A DNA stretch of 64,000 nucleotides from positions 1 through 64,000 of the forward strand of contig NZ_JAQGLA010000022.1 in assembly GCF_027853915.1 (NCBI RefSeq), in the 5' to 3' direction. This DNA comes from Saccharopolyspora oryzae (GTDB taxonomy: Bacteria > Actinomycetota > Actinomycetes > Mycobacteriales > Pseudonocardiaceae). The position numbers and the translations under genes were made by a program. Of this stretch, positions 24,539 through 33,187 are shown in pieces; position 1 is the stretch's first letter, and each line of letters begins with the position of its first letter. Under the pieces are notes generated by a model that saw only the letters and a program-made list of their open reading frames with translations, made no database searches and was not told the origin of the DNA.

Positions 24539-26347
24539 TCAGGGGGTGCCCGCGTCGATGGCTTCCCGGTTGGCGGCGCGGACCGCGTCCTGGTCGGGTT
24601 TGAGGATGCGGCGGTCGTAGGTGAGGAAGCCGTTGACCTCGTTCTCCACGTCGGTGGTCTGGGTGTAGACCGCCGCGGACAGCCCGTTGGCCCCGATGAT
24701 CCGCACCAGGTCGTCGTTGACCTCGACGTAGCGGCGGGTCAGCGCCTCGCGGCTGTCGGTCATCTCGTAGGCGCCGGGCGGGCCCGGCCACAGGTGGCCT
24801 TCCTCGACCAGCCCGAGACCGCCGTACTCGCCGTCCACCACCGCGCGGTGGTCGCGCACCTGCGGGCTGCCCGGCCCGACGTAGGTGTGGTCGTCGTAGA
24901 TGTCCCCGGCGCCGCTGTCGGGCAGCGAGTAGCAGCAGTTCACGCCACTGCTGATGTTGATGAGGCGGGTGGGATCGGTGCGCTTGGTCAGGTCGGCGAT
25001 GTCGGCCGTCTCGAACTCGCCCCAGCCCTCGTTGAACGGCACCCAGGCCACGATCGAGGTGACGCTGCGCAGCTGGTCGATCATGGCGGTCAGCTCGGTG
25101 CGGTAGTGGGCGCGCTCCTGCTCGGTCGGCGGCGGGTTGGTGCCCGGCGGGTCGGCGAGGTCGATCGGCAGCGACGGCATGTCCTGCCACACCAGCAGCC
25201 CCAGCCGGTCGGCCCAGTAGTACCAGCGGGCCGGTTCGACCTTGACGTGCTTGCGGACCATGTTGAAGCCCAGCTCCTTGGTGGCCTCCAGGTCGAAGCG
25301 CAGCGCCTCGTCGGTGGGCGCGGTGTAGATGCCGTCCGGCCAGAAGCCCTGGTCCAGCGGTCCGTGCTGGAACACGATCTCGCCGTTGAGCGCCATCCGC
25401 GGCCGGCCCTGCGCGTCGGGCAGCAGTTCGACCGTGCGCAGGCCCGCGTAGCTGCCCACCTCGTCGCCGGAGTCGAGCAGCCGCACCTTGATGTCGTAGA
25501 GGTACGGGTCGTCGGGCGTCCACAGGTGCGGCTCGGGCACCGGCAGCCGCAGCGCGGTGCCGGCTCGGCCTTCGGCCCGCGCGACCTCCTGGCCGTCCCG
25601 GTCGCGGACGACGGCTTCGAACGGCTGCCCGCCCCGCGCCGAGGTGTGCGCGGTGAGGTCGAAGCCGGTCAGGTCCGGGGTGATGTCGAGCTTGGCGACG
25701 TGCTCCTGCGGCACCGGCTCCAGCCACGCGGTCTGCCAGATCCCGGAGGCCCCAGTGTAGAGGATTCCCTTCGGGGCGTTGCGCTGCTTGCCCACCGGGT
25801 ACGGGCCGGCCTCGTTGCGGTCCTCCACGGCGACCGAGACCTCCTGCGCGCCCCGGCCGTTGAGCGCGTCGGTGATGTCCGCGCTGAACGCGGTGTAGCC
25901 GCCCTCGTGCACCGCGACCTGGCGGCCGTTGACCGACACCTCGGCCTTCTGGTCGACGGCGCCGAAGTGCAGCAGCACGCGCTGCCCGGCCCAGTCCGGC
26001 GGCAGCTGGAACGTCCGCCGGTACAGCATGTGGTCGTCGTGGCGCTGGATGCCGGACAGCCCGGATTCCGGCGGGTAGGGCACCAGGATCTGCTCGCGGG
26101 TCTGCTGCGGCGGGGTGCTGCCACCGCCGTAGGCCCACAGGCCGTTGAGGTTCAGCCAGCGCTCCCGGGTCAGCTGCGGGCGCGGGTACTCGGGCAGCGC
26201 GTTGTCCGGGCCGACCTGGTCGGTCCACGGCGTGGTCAGCGGCGGCGGCTTCGGCCGCCACGCCTCAGCGGAGGCCATCACGGCGGGGGCGGTGATCCCG
26301 GAAGAGGCCGCGAGCAGTGCGGTGAGCAGCAGGGCGCGCAACAACAA
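24539..26347 (-). CDS. Secreted GH2-family glycosidase (beta-galactosidase/glucuronidase-like)
   Basis: About 602 residues from a TTG start at 26347 (a second TTG at 26344 is equally possible). I chose this region because GGAGG sits at the right distance and the next residues form a good signal peptide (LLLRALLLTALLAASSG, then TAPAVMASA). The GH2 order is intact: jelly-roll sugar-binding domain (RERWLNLNGLWAYGG), immunoglobulin-like domain, then the TIM barrel. The acid/base is E440 in WVPFNEGWGEF and the probable nucleophile is E507 in VVDGEYGGLGL. It should release a terminal beta-linked sugar outside the cell. An exported aldose epimerase follows on the same strand. Confidence 0.85.
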   Translation of the reverse strand: MLLRALLLTALLAASSGITAPAVMASAEAWRPKPPPLTTPWTDQVGPDNALPEYPRPQLTRERWLNLNGLWAYGGGSTPPQQTREQILVPYPPESGLSGIQRHDDHMLYRRTFQLPPDWAGQRVLLHFGAVDQKAEVSVNGRQVAVHEGGYTAFSADITDALNGRGAQEVSVAVEDRNEAGPYPVGKQRNAPKGILYTGASGIWQTAWLEPVPQEHVAKLDITPDLTGFDLTAHTSARGGQPFEAVVRDRDGQEVARAEGRAGTALRLPVPEPHLWTPDDPYLYDIKVRLLDSGDEVGSYAGLRTVELLPDAQGRPRMALNGEIVFQHGPLDQGFWPDGIYTAPTDEALRFDLEATKELGFNMVRKHVKVEPARWYYWADRLGLLVWQDMPSLPIDLADPPGTNPPPTEQERAHYRTELTAMIDQLRSVTSIVAWVPFNEGWGEFETADIADLTKRTDPTRLINISSGVNCCYSLPDSGAGDIYDDHTYVGPGSPQVRDHRAVVDGEYGGLGLVEEGHLWPGPPGAYEMTDSREALTRRYVEVNDDLVRIIGANGLSAAVYTQTTDVENEVNGFLTYDRRILKPDQDAVRAANREAIDAGTP

Positions 26348-26728
26348 CGTTGCCTCCAGGTGCAGGCGGAACCGAGAGGGACGGGGGCGAGTTCCGCCGG
26401 GACCGCAGGTCCGGTCTCCGCGGAAGTCGCGTTGCGGTGGTCGGCGGAGGGCAGGTGGCGGGCGAGCCGGAGAGCGGATCGCTGCTCGCATCGCCGCGCA
26501 AGCCCATCCTGGAACCACTCCTCATCGCCGGTGGCGAGCTGTTGATGTCGATCGAACACGGAGCACCATCAATCGACAACAATGACCATGAACGCACGGA
26601 CAGTCAACGCGGCCGAAAGAGGGCCCGCAAATCGGAGCAATGTCGTGGATCCGCTGGGATCAACGGGGTTACGTTGTTGGCCCGCTTCAGCAACCCGGCG
26701 ATGTTGCCGAGTCCAGGAGGGTGTGGAC
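26348..26728. other. Intergenic region between divergent GH2 and acyl-CoA synthetase genes
   Basis: About 380 bp with no convincing ORF. It must hold both divergent promoters. Base composition drops around 26540-26600. The synthetase ribosome site AGGAGG is at 26715-26720. I see no clear operator dyad. Confidence 0.5.
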
Positions 26729-28435
26729 GTGACCGAGGCCCGAGGTAGCGCTACCGAGATGTTCCTGACCGCGCGGGACTTCCTGTTGCGGCACCGGACG
26801 GACTACGACACCGCGCGGCGGGAGTTCCAGTGGCCGCGTCCGGCCGAGTTCAACTGGGCGCTGGACTGGTTCGACTCGATCGGCCGGCGGCGCGACGGCA
26901 CCGCGCTGTGGATCGTCGAGGCCGACGGCTCGGAGCGCAAGGTGTCGTTCCGGGCCATGACGCAGCGCTCCAACCAGGTCGCGAACTGGCTGCGCGGCCT
27001 CGGCGTGGCCCGCGGCGACCGGCTGGTGCTCATGCTGGGCAACCAGGTGGAGCTGTGGGAGACGATCCTGGCCGCGATGAAGCTCGGCGCGGTGATCATC
27101 CCGGCGACCCCGCTGCTCGGCCCGGCCGACCTGCGCGACCGCATCGACCGGGGCCGCGCCAAGCACGTGGTGACCACTTCGGCCGATGCCGCGAAGTTCG
27201 CCGACGTCCCCGGCGACTACACCCGGATCGCCGTCGGCGAGCCGGTTCCGGAGTGGACGTCCTATGCGGACAGCGCCGCCGCCGCCGACGAGTTCGCCCC
27301 GGACGGGCCCACCCGCTCCGACGATCCGATGCTGCTGTACTTCACCTCCGGCACCACCGCGCTGCCGAAGCTGGTGGAGCACACCCACGTCTCCTACCCG
27401 ATCGGGCATCTGTCCACGATGTACTGGATCGGTCTGGAACCGGGCGACGTGCACCTCAACATCTCCTCGCCGGGATGGGCGAAGCACGCCTGGAGCAACG
27501 TCTTCGCGCCGTGGAACGCCGAAGCGACGGTGTTCATCTACAACTACGAGCGGTTCGACGCCGCCGCGCTGATGGCGCAGATGCAGCGCTGCGGCATCAC
27601 CAGCTTCTGCGCCCCGCCGACGGTGTGGCGGATGCTGATCCAGGCCGATCTGACCAGCCTGGCCACTCCGCCGTCCAAAGTGGTCGGTGCGGGCGAGCCG
27701 CTGAACCCGGAGATCATCGAGCAGGTGCGCCGCGCCTGGGGCGTGACCATCCGCGACGGCTTCGGCCAGACCGAGACCAGCGTGCAGGTGGCCAACACCC
27801 CGGGGCAGGACGTGCGGCCCGGTTCGATGGGGCGGCCGCTGCCCGGGTTCGACGTCGAGCTGCTCGACCCGGTCACCGGCGAGCCCGCGCAGGAGGGCGA
27901 GATCTGCCTGGCGCTGCAGCCGCGCCCGGTGGGCCTGATGACCGGCTACGCCGACGACACCGAGCGCACCGAGGCGGTCACGCGGGGCGGCCACTACCAC
28001 ACCGGCGACGTCGGTTCCCGCGACGCGGACGGCTACATCACCTACGTGGGCCGCACCGACGACGTGTTCAAGGCCTCCGACTACCGGATCTCGCCGTTCG
28101 AGCTGGAGAGCGTGCTGCTGGAGCACGAGGCGGTGGCGGAGGCGGCGGTGGTGCCCGCGCCGGACGCCATCCGGCTGTCGGTGCCGAAGGCCTACGTCGT
28201 GCTCACCGGCCAGCACGAGCCGACCAGGGAGACCGCGCTGTCGATCCTGCGGTTCGCGCGCGAGCAGCTGGCGCCGTACAAGCGGGTGCGGCGGCTGGAG
28301 TTCTACGAACTGCCCAAGACGATCTCCGGCAAGATCCGCCGGGTGGAGCTGCGCCGCCGGGAGGACGACCTGGCCGGCGCCGACGGCCGGGCGGAGGAGT
28401 TCCGCGAGGAGGACTTCCCGGAGCTGAAGGGGTGA
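26729..28435 (+). CDS. AMP-forming acyl-CoA synthetase (medium-chain/acetyl type)
   Basis: A 568-residue adenylate-forming enzyme. The phosphate loop is YFTSGTTALPKLVEHTH. The adenine-binding motif is DGFGQTETSVQVAN, and HTGDVGSRDADGYITYVGRTDDVFKASDYRISPFELE spans the hinge. The catalytic Lys is in LPKTISGKIRRVELR near the C-terminus. It should activate a short or medium carboxylic acid to its CoA thioester. The GTG at 26729 lies 8 bp after AGGAGG; a GTG 6 bases earlier is the alternative. A terminator hairpin follows, so it is probably transcribed alone. Confidence 0.87.
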   Translation: MTEARGSATEMFLTARDFLLRHRTDYDTARREFQWPRPAEFNWALDWFDSIGRRRDGTALWIVEADGSERKVSFRAMTQRSNQVANWLRGLGVARGDRLVLMLGNQVELWETILAAMKLGAVIIPATPLLGPADLRDRIDRGRAKHVVTTSADAAKFADVPGDYTRIAVGEPVPEWTSYADSAAAADEFAPDGPTRSDDPMLLYFTSGTTALPKLVEHTHVSYPIGHLSTMYWIGLEPGDVHLNISSPGWAKHAWSNVFAPWNAEATVFIYNYERFDAAALMAQMQRCGITSFCAPPTVWRMLIQADLTSLATPPSKVVGAGEPLNPEIIEQVRRAWGVTIRDGFGQTETSVQVANTPGQDVRPGSMGRPLPGFDVELLDPVTGEPAQEGEICLALQPRPVGLMTGYADDTERTEAVTRGGHYHTGDVGSRDADGYITYVGRTDDVFKASDYRISPFELESVLLEHEAVAEAAVVPAPDAIRLSVPKAYVVLTGQHEPTRETALSILRFAREQLAPYKRVRRLEFYELPKTISGKIRRVELRRREDDLAGADGRAEEFREEDFPELKG

Positions 28436-28439
28436 GCAC

Positions 28440-28471
28440 GCGTGGCACGCGCCTCCGGGTGCGTGCCACGC
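28440..28471 (+). terminator. Terminator hairpin after the acyl-CoA synthetase
   Basis: GCGTGGCACGC pairs perfectly with GCGTGCCACGC (11 bp) over a 10-base loop, 4 bp after the synthetase stop codon. Confidence 0.78.
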
Positions 28472-29090
28472 CCCACCGCGGGGCCGAACGGAGGAGCCGA
28501 ACGCCGCGAATGGAGCTGGAATTGCGCGGAGCGGCATCGTAACATCTTTGGTCCGCGTCGCGATGAAACGGCTGAGAAGAGAAGGGCCGACCACCGCGGC
28601 GGTTGCTCATCCAATTCTCATCGGCTCGCGGTTGCGGAATTTTCAACCGCTGTGCTAAGCCGATGCGCGCGCAGTGTACACAACTCCATGACGCACTGCA
28701 CGTATCCGATCGTTACCCATCGTGCAAATGCTCTGAATTGGCGCAGGTAGTAGCGCATTTATTCACCCAGGGTGACTTTTCAAATCACGCATTCATCGTA
28801 TTGCAGTGATTAGCGTCACACGTTTGTACGCTTGCTTTGAGATCTCCTTCGCATAGGTTGTTCAACTGACGCAGGAATTCCGCGTCACGCCGATCGGCAA
28901 GGATGCCGATCGAGTGCGATCGGCGTTGTGCTTTGCGGCCTTGAGCGTTTCTCGGCTGCCCGCGCCGATCTGAGGTGTTGCCTTATTGCAGTGGCGACCC
29001 GGCACGGCCACGGACGAGCTCGGGTGCGATTTTGCGCGTGCTCGAGTGTGTGCGGTGGCGCATGACCAACGTGAGTGGTGGGAGTGGAGC
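28472..29090 (+). promoter_or_regulatory. Long, relatively A+T-rich upstream region of the betaine synthase operon
   Basis: More than 600 bp without a supported gene, and clearly richer in A+T than its surroundings between about 28540 and 28880. That is what one expects of a regulated promoter region. Its 3' part contains competing hairpins (28887-28926). The ribosome site GGGAGTGGAG lies just before the ATG at 29091. I could not assign a confident -35/-10 pair or a sigma-B-type site by eye. Confidence 0.5.
28887..28926 (+). promoter_or_regulatory. Competing RNA hairpins in the betaine synthase leader
   Basis: The segment CGATCGGC (28917-28924) can pair with GCCGATCG just before it (28905-28912, AGTG loop, 8 bp). 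Extended to CGATCGGCGT, it can instead pair with ACGCCGATCG at 28887-28896 (10 bp). The two structures exclude each other. They lie about 165 bases before the start codon, so they could form a leader switch if transcription begins upstream. Confidence 0.4.
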
Positions 29091-30794
29091 ATGGCCAAGA
29101 GCGTGGACGACCTCGCATCCAGCGCAACCCCCGGATCTCCGGATACCGCCGATCTGGTGGCGCGCGAGGAGCAGGTGTTCGGCGAGAATCCGTTGGAAGT
29201 GCGGGAGTCCGACCACTACACCCACGAGTACGTGGGCAGCTTCGTGGAGAAGTGGGACGAGCTCATCGACTGGAAGAAGCGCTACGAGAGCGAGGGCTCC
29301 TTCTTCATCGACCAGCTCAAGGCCCGCGGCGTCAGCTCGGTGCTCGACGTGGCGACCGGCACCGGGTTCCACTCGGTGCGGCTGCTCGAGGAGGGCTTCG
29401 ACGCGGTGAGCGCCGACGGCAGCCCGCAGATGCTGGCCAAGGCCTTCAGCAACGGTCTGACCTACGGCGGTCACATCCTGCGCGTGGTGCACGCGGATTG
29501 GCGCTGGCTGAATCGTGACGTGCACGGCGAATACGACGCGATCATCTGCCTGGGCAACTCGTTCACCCACCTGTTCTCCGAGCGGGACCGCCGCAAAGCG
29601 CTCGCCGAGTTCTACGCGATGCTCAAGCACGACGGCGTGCTGATCATCGACCAGCGCAATTACGACGCGATTCTGGACAACGGATTCTCCTCGAAGCACA
29701 CCTATTACTACGCAGGCGATGACGTTTCCGCCGAACCGGATTACATCGACGACGGTCTGGCTCGATTCAAGTACACGTTCCCGGACAAGTCTGAATTCTT
29801 CTTGAACATGTACCCGCTGCGGAAGAACTACATGCGGCGGCTCATGCGCGAGGTCGGCTTCCAGCGGATCGACACCTACGGCGACTTCCAGGAGACCTAC
29901 CACGACGACGAACCGGACTTCTTCATCCACGTCGCGGAGAAGAAGTACCGGCCGGACGAGGAGCTCTCCGACGTCTACTCGACCGCGGTGCACACCGCCC
30001 GCGATTACTACAACTCCGAGGACGCGGACAACTTCTACTACCACGTCTGGGGCGGCAACGACATCCACGTCGGCATCTATCAGAGCCCCGACGAGGACAT
30101 CGACGTCGCGTCCCGCCGGACCGTGGAGCGGATGGCGAGCAAGGTCGAGATCACCCCGGACACCCGGATCCTCGACATCGGCTCCGGTTACGGCGGCGCC
30201 GCCCGCCACCTGGCCGCGACCTACGGCTGCAAGGTGTCCTGCCTCAACCTCAGCGAGGTGGAGAACGCCCGCAACGTCGAGTTCAACCGCGAGGCAGGCC
30301 TGGACGAGCTGATCGAGGTCAAGGACGGTTCCTTCGAGGACATCCCGTTCCAGGACAATGCCTTCGACATCGTCTGGTCGCAGGATGCGATCCTGCACAG
30401 CGGCGACCGGGAGCGGGTGCTGGAGGAGGTGACCCGCGTGCTCAAGGGCGGGGGTTCCTTCATCTTCACCGACCCGATGGCGGCCGACGGTGCGCGGATG
30501 AAGGACCTCGGGCCGATCCTGAACCGGATCAACCTCGACACCATGGGGTCCCCCGGCTTCTACCGCCGCGAGCTGGCCCGGCTCGGTCTGCAGAACTTCG
30601 AGTTCGACGACCTGACCGAGCACCTGCCCGTCCACTACGGGCGCGTGCTGGAGGTGCTCGAGAGCCGCGAGGGCGAGCTCGCCGACAAGATCAGCGACGA
30701 GTACCGGGCCAAGATGAAGACCGGTTTGAAGAACTGGGTCTCCGGTGGTAAGGCGGGCAACCTGTCCTGGGGCATCATCCACGCCCGGGCCTGA
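29091..30794 (+). CDS. Fused glycine/sarcosine and sarcosine/dimethylglycine N-methyltransferase (betaine synthase)
   Basis: A 567-residue protein that joins two SAM-dependent methyltransferases. The N-terminal half resembles glycine sarcosine N-methyltransferase, with motif I at residues 84-92 (VLDVATGTG) and GNSFTHLF. The C-terminal half resembles sarcosine dimethylglycine N-methyltransferase, with motif I at 361-368 (LDIGSGYG) and WSQDAILHSGDR. Together they turn glycine into glycine betaine with three SAM, giving three SAH. The fusion and length match the known Actinopolyspora halophila enzyme; other organisms carry two separate genes. ATG 29091 follows GGGAGTGGAG. The genes behind it (metK, adoK, metH, ahcY, metF) rebuild the SAM it uses. 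Betaine would serve as an osmoprotectant. Confidence 0.93.
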   Translation: MAKSVDDLASSATPGSPDTADLVAREEQVFGENPLEVRESDHYTHEYVGSFVEKWDELIDWKKRYESEGSFFIDQLKARGVSSVLDVATGTGFHSVRLLEEGFDAVSADGSPQMLAKAFSNGLTYGGHILRVVHADWRWLNRDVHGEYDAIICLGNSFTHLFSERDRRKALAEFYAMLKHDGVLIIDQRNYDAILDNGFSSKHTYYYAGDDVSAEPDYIDDGLARFKYTFPDKSEFFLNMYPLRKNYMRRLMREVGFQRIDTYGDFQETYHDDEPDFFIHVAEKKYRPDEELSDVYSTAVHTARDYYNSEDADNFYYHVWGGNDIHVGIYQSPDEDIDVASRRTVERMASKVEITPDTRILDIGSGYGGAARHLAATYGCKVSCLNLSEVENARNVEFNREAGLDELIEVKDGSFEDIPFQDNAFDIVWSQDAILHSGDRERVLEEVTRVLKGGGSFIFTDPMAADGARMKDLGPILNRINLDTMGSPGFYRRELARLGLQNFEFDDLTEHLPVHYGRVLEVLESREGELADKISDEYRAKMKTGLKNWVSGGKAGNLSWGIIHARA

Positions 30795-30869
30795 GACCCC
30801 CCGGTGCCGTAAATGGTCACCGCCGTACGCAAGGATCACAGCCGCAGCAGTGTGAGGTGAGGAGCAGTC

Positions 30870-32072
30870 GTGAGTGAGATCAACCGCAGGTTGTTCACCA
30901 GTGAATCGGTGACCGAGGGACACCCGGACAAGATCTGCGATGCGATCAGCGACGCCGTGTTGGACGCGTTGTTGGCCCAGGACCCCAAGTCGCGCGTGGC
31001 CGTCGAGACCATGGTGACCACCGGTCAGGTGCACGTCGCAGGTGAGGTCACCACCAGCGCTTACGCCGACATCCCGACCATCGTGCGGGACAAGATCCTG
31101 GAGATCGGCTACGACTCCTCCGCGAAGGGCTTCGACGGTGCTTCCTGCGGCGTCAACGTCGCGATCGGATCGCAGTCCCCGGACATCGCCCAGGGCGTGG
31201 ACACCGCCCACGAGACCCGGGTCGAGGGCGCCGAGGACGAGATCGACAAGCAGGGCGCGGGCGACCAGGGCCTGATGTTCGGCTACGCCTGCAACGACAC
31301 CGACGAGCTGATGCCGCTGCCGATCGCGCTGGCGCACCGCCTGTCGCGCCGGCTGACCAAGGTCCGCAAGGACGGCGTGCTGCCGTACCTGCGTCCCGAC
31401 GGCAAGACCCAGGTCACCATCGAGTACGCCGGTGACCAGGCCGTTCGGCTGGACACCGTGGTGCTGTCCACCCAGCACGCCGCCGACATCGACCTCGAGG
31501 GCATGCTGGCCGGCGACATCAAGGAGAAGGTCATCGACCCGGAGATCGAGCGGGTCGGGCTGGACTCCGCCGACACCCGGCTGCTGGTCAACCCGACCGG
31601 CCGGTTCGTCGTTGGCGGTCCGATGGGCGACGCCGGTCTGACCGGCCGGAAGATCATCGTCGACACCTACGGCGGCATGGCCCGCCACGGCGGTGGCGCG
31701 TTCTCCGGCAAGGACCCGTCGAAGGTCGACCGCTCCGCCGCCTACGCGATGCGCTGGGTCGCCAAGAACGCCGTCGCCGCCGGTCTGGCCAGCCGCATCG
31801 AGGTGCAGGTCGCCTACGCGATCGGCAAGGCCGCCCCGGTGGGCCTGTTCGTGGAGACCTTCGGGACCGAGAACGTCGACCCGGTCAAGATCCAGGCGGC
31901 GGTCAACGAGGTCTTCGACCTCCGCCCGGCCGCCATCGTGCGTGACCTGGACCTCCTGCGCCCGATCTACGCCCCGACCGCCGCGTACGGTCACTTCGGG
32001 CGCAGCGACGTCGACCTGCCGTGGGAGCGCACCGACCGCGCCGAGGCGCTGAAGAGCGCCGCCGGCATCTGA
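30870..32072 (+). CDS. metK: S-adenosylmethionine synthetase
   Basis: A 400-residue methionine adenosyltransferase. It has the N-terminal [25 protein letters not shown], the [16 protein letters not shown] hexapeptide region and the C-terminal [27 protein letters not shown], all diagnostic. It makes SAM from methionine and ATP in the cytoplasm. GTG 30870 follows GTGAGGAG. It starts 75 bp after the betaine synthase gene, with no terminator between them. Its product is the methyl donor for that enzyme. Whether this is the only metK of the genome, or a dedicated second copy, cannot be seen from here. Confidence 0.96.
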   Translation: MSEINRRLFTSESVTEGHPDKICDAISDAVLDALLAQDPKSRVAVETMVTTGQVHVAGEVTTSAYADIPTIVRDKILEIGYDSSAKGFDGASCGVNVAIGSQSPDIAQGVDTAHETRVEGAEDEIDKQGAGDQGLMFGYACNDTDELMPLPIALAHRLSRRLTKVRKDGVLPYLRPDGKTQVTIEYAGDQAVRLDTVVLSTQHAADIDLEGMLAGDIKEKVIDPEIERVGLDSADTRLLVNPTGRFVVGGPMGDAGLTGRKIIVDTYGGMARHGGGAFSGKDPSKVDRSAAYAMRWVAKNAVAAGLASRIEVQVAYAIGKAAPVGLFVETFGTENVDPVKIQAAVNEVFDLRPAAIVRDLDLLRPIYAPTAAYGHFGRSDVDLPWERTDRAEALKSAAGI

Positions 32073-32096
32073 GTCGGTCGCCCGGAGCTGGTGCGC

Positions 32097-32132
32097 GGGC
32101 TGCGGGGCGCGGGAGACTGCGCCCCGCAGCCC
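32097..32132 (+). terminator. Strong hairpin between metK and adoK
   Basis: GGGCTGCGGGGCGC pairs perfectly with GCGCCCCGCAGCCC (14 bp, 8-base loop), 24 bp after the metK stop. A second, smaller palindrome, GGGGCGATCGCCCC, lies at 32160-32173 just before the adoK ribosome site. This could be a partial terminator or an mRNA processing or stability element within the operon. Confidence 0.6.
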
Positions 32133-32192
32133 GGTGCGCCGGCCGTTCAATGGAGCTTTGGGGCGATCGCCCCCTGGTTAAGGAGTAGTGCA

Positions 32193-33167
32193 GTGCGGAT
32201 TGCGGTGACCGGATCCATCGCCACCGACCACCTGATGACCTACCCCGGTAGGTTCGCCGAGCAGCTCGTCGCCGACCGCCTGGAGCAGGTGTCGCTGTCG
32301 TTCCTGGCCGACGAGCTGGTGCTGCGCCGCGGCGGGGTGGCGCCCAACATCACCTTCGGCCTCGGGCAGCTGGGCGTCGGATCGATCCTGGTCGGCGCCG
32401 TCGGCCGCGACTTCGACGACTACCGCTCCTGGCTGGAGCGGCACGGGGTGGACACCGCCTCGGTGCACGTCTCGGAGACCAAGCACACCGCCCGGTTCCT
32501 GTGCACCACCGACACCGACTTCAACCAGATCGCCACCTTCTACGCCGGTGCGATGGCCGAGGCCCGCGACATCGAGCTCAAGCCGGTCGCCGACCGCGTC
32601 GGCGGGCTGGACGTGGTCGTGGTCTCCGCCAACGACCCGGACGCGATGCTGCGGCACACCCAGGAGTGCCGGGACCGCGGCTACCGGTTCCTCGCCGACC
32701 CCGGCCAGCAGCTCGCCCGGATGGACGGCGACGCGATCCGCAAGCTGGTCGACGGTGCCGAATACCTGTTCACCAACGAGTACGAGCACGGCCTGCTGCT
32801 GCAGAGCACCGGCTGGAGCCACGGCGAGGTGCTCGACCGGGTCGGCAAGTGGGTGACGACGCTGGGCCCCAAGGGCGTCCAGGTGGAGTCCAAGGGCCAG
32901 CCCGCCATCGAGGTGGCCCCGCCGAAGGAGAAGCAGAAGGGCGACCCGACGGGCGTCGGCGACGCGCTGCGCGCCGGCTTCCTGGCCGGCCTTTCCCACG
33001 ATCTGGAACTCGAGCGGACGCTCCAGCTAGGTTGCGCGCTGGCGACCGTTTCACTGGAGGCGGACGGCCCGCAGGAGTACCAGGTGGAGCGGGAATCGTT
33101 CCTCGCTCGAGTCGCCGAGGCATACGGTGACGAGGCTGCGGGTGAGATCGGGGCGAAGCTCAGCTGA
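32193..33167 (+). CDS. adoK: Adenosine kinase (mycobacterial AdoK type, PfkB family)
   Basis: A 324-residue PfkB-family kinase that matches Mycobacterium tuberculosis adenosine kinase closely in length and landmarks. It begins RIAVTGSIATDHLMTYPGRF and has DELVLRRGGVAPNITFGLGQLG, HTARFLCTTDTDFNQIATFY and the anion hole/catalytic GDPTGVGDALRAGF with Asp at 257. It phosphorylates adenosine to AMP. I moved the start to GTG 32193 (AAGGAG, 7 bp away) from an ORF that opens 102 bp earlier. By removing adenosine it would pull the reversible AhcY reaction toward SAH breakdown. Confidence 0.92.
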   Translation: MRIAVTGSIATDHLMTYPGRFAEQLVADRLEQVSLSFLADELVLRRGGVAPNITFGLGQLGVGSILVGAVGRDFDDYRSWLERHGVDTASVHVSETKHTARFLCTTDTDFNQIATFYAGAMAEARDIELKPVADRVGGLDVVVVSANDPDAMLRHTQECRDRGYRFLADPGQQLARMDGDAIRKLVDGAEYLFTNEYEHGLLLQSTGWSHGEVLDRVGKWVTTLGPKGVQVESKGQPAIEVAPPKEKQKGDPTGVGDALRAGFLAGLSHDLELERTLQLGCALATVSLEADGPQEYQVERESFLARVAEAYGDEAAGEIGAKLS

Positions 33168-33187
33168 GCAACGGGAGTAGGCACGGC

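Noticed and set aside
22275-26261. A 1328-residue minus-strand open frame
   Set aside because: It is Arg/Ala/Pro-rich low-complexity sequence in the wrong frame of three well-supported genes. Such long antisense or alternate frames are expected at this G+C content.
28472-29090. A known riboswitch (glycine, SAM, SAH, ydaO or cobalamin type) ahead of the methyl-cycle genes
   Set aside because: I looked for the conserved cores of these classes in the leaders of the betaine synthase, metK, metH and ahcY and saw none. A covariance-model search (Infernal with Rfam models) would settle it.
30795-30869. A terminator between the betaine synthase and metK
   Set aside because: No stable hairpin is evident in the 75-bp gap, so I treat the two genes as one transcription unit.
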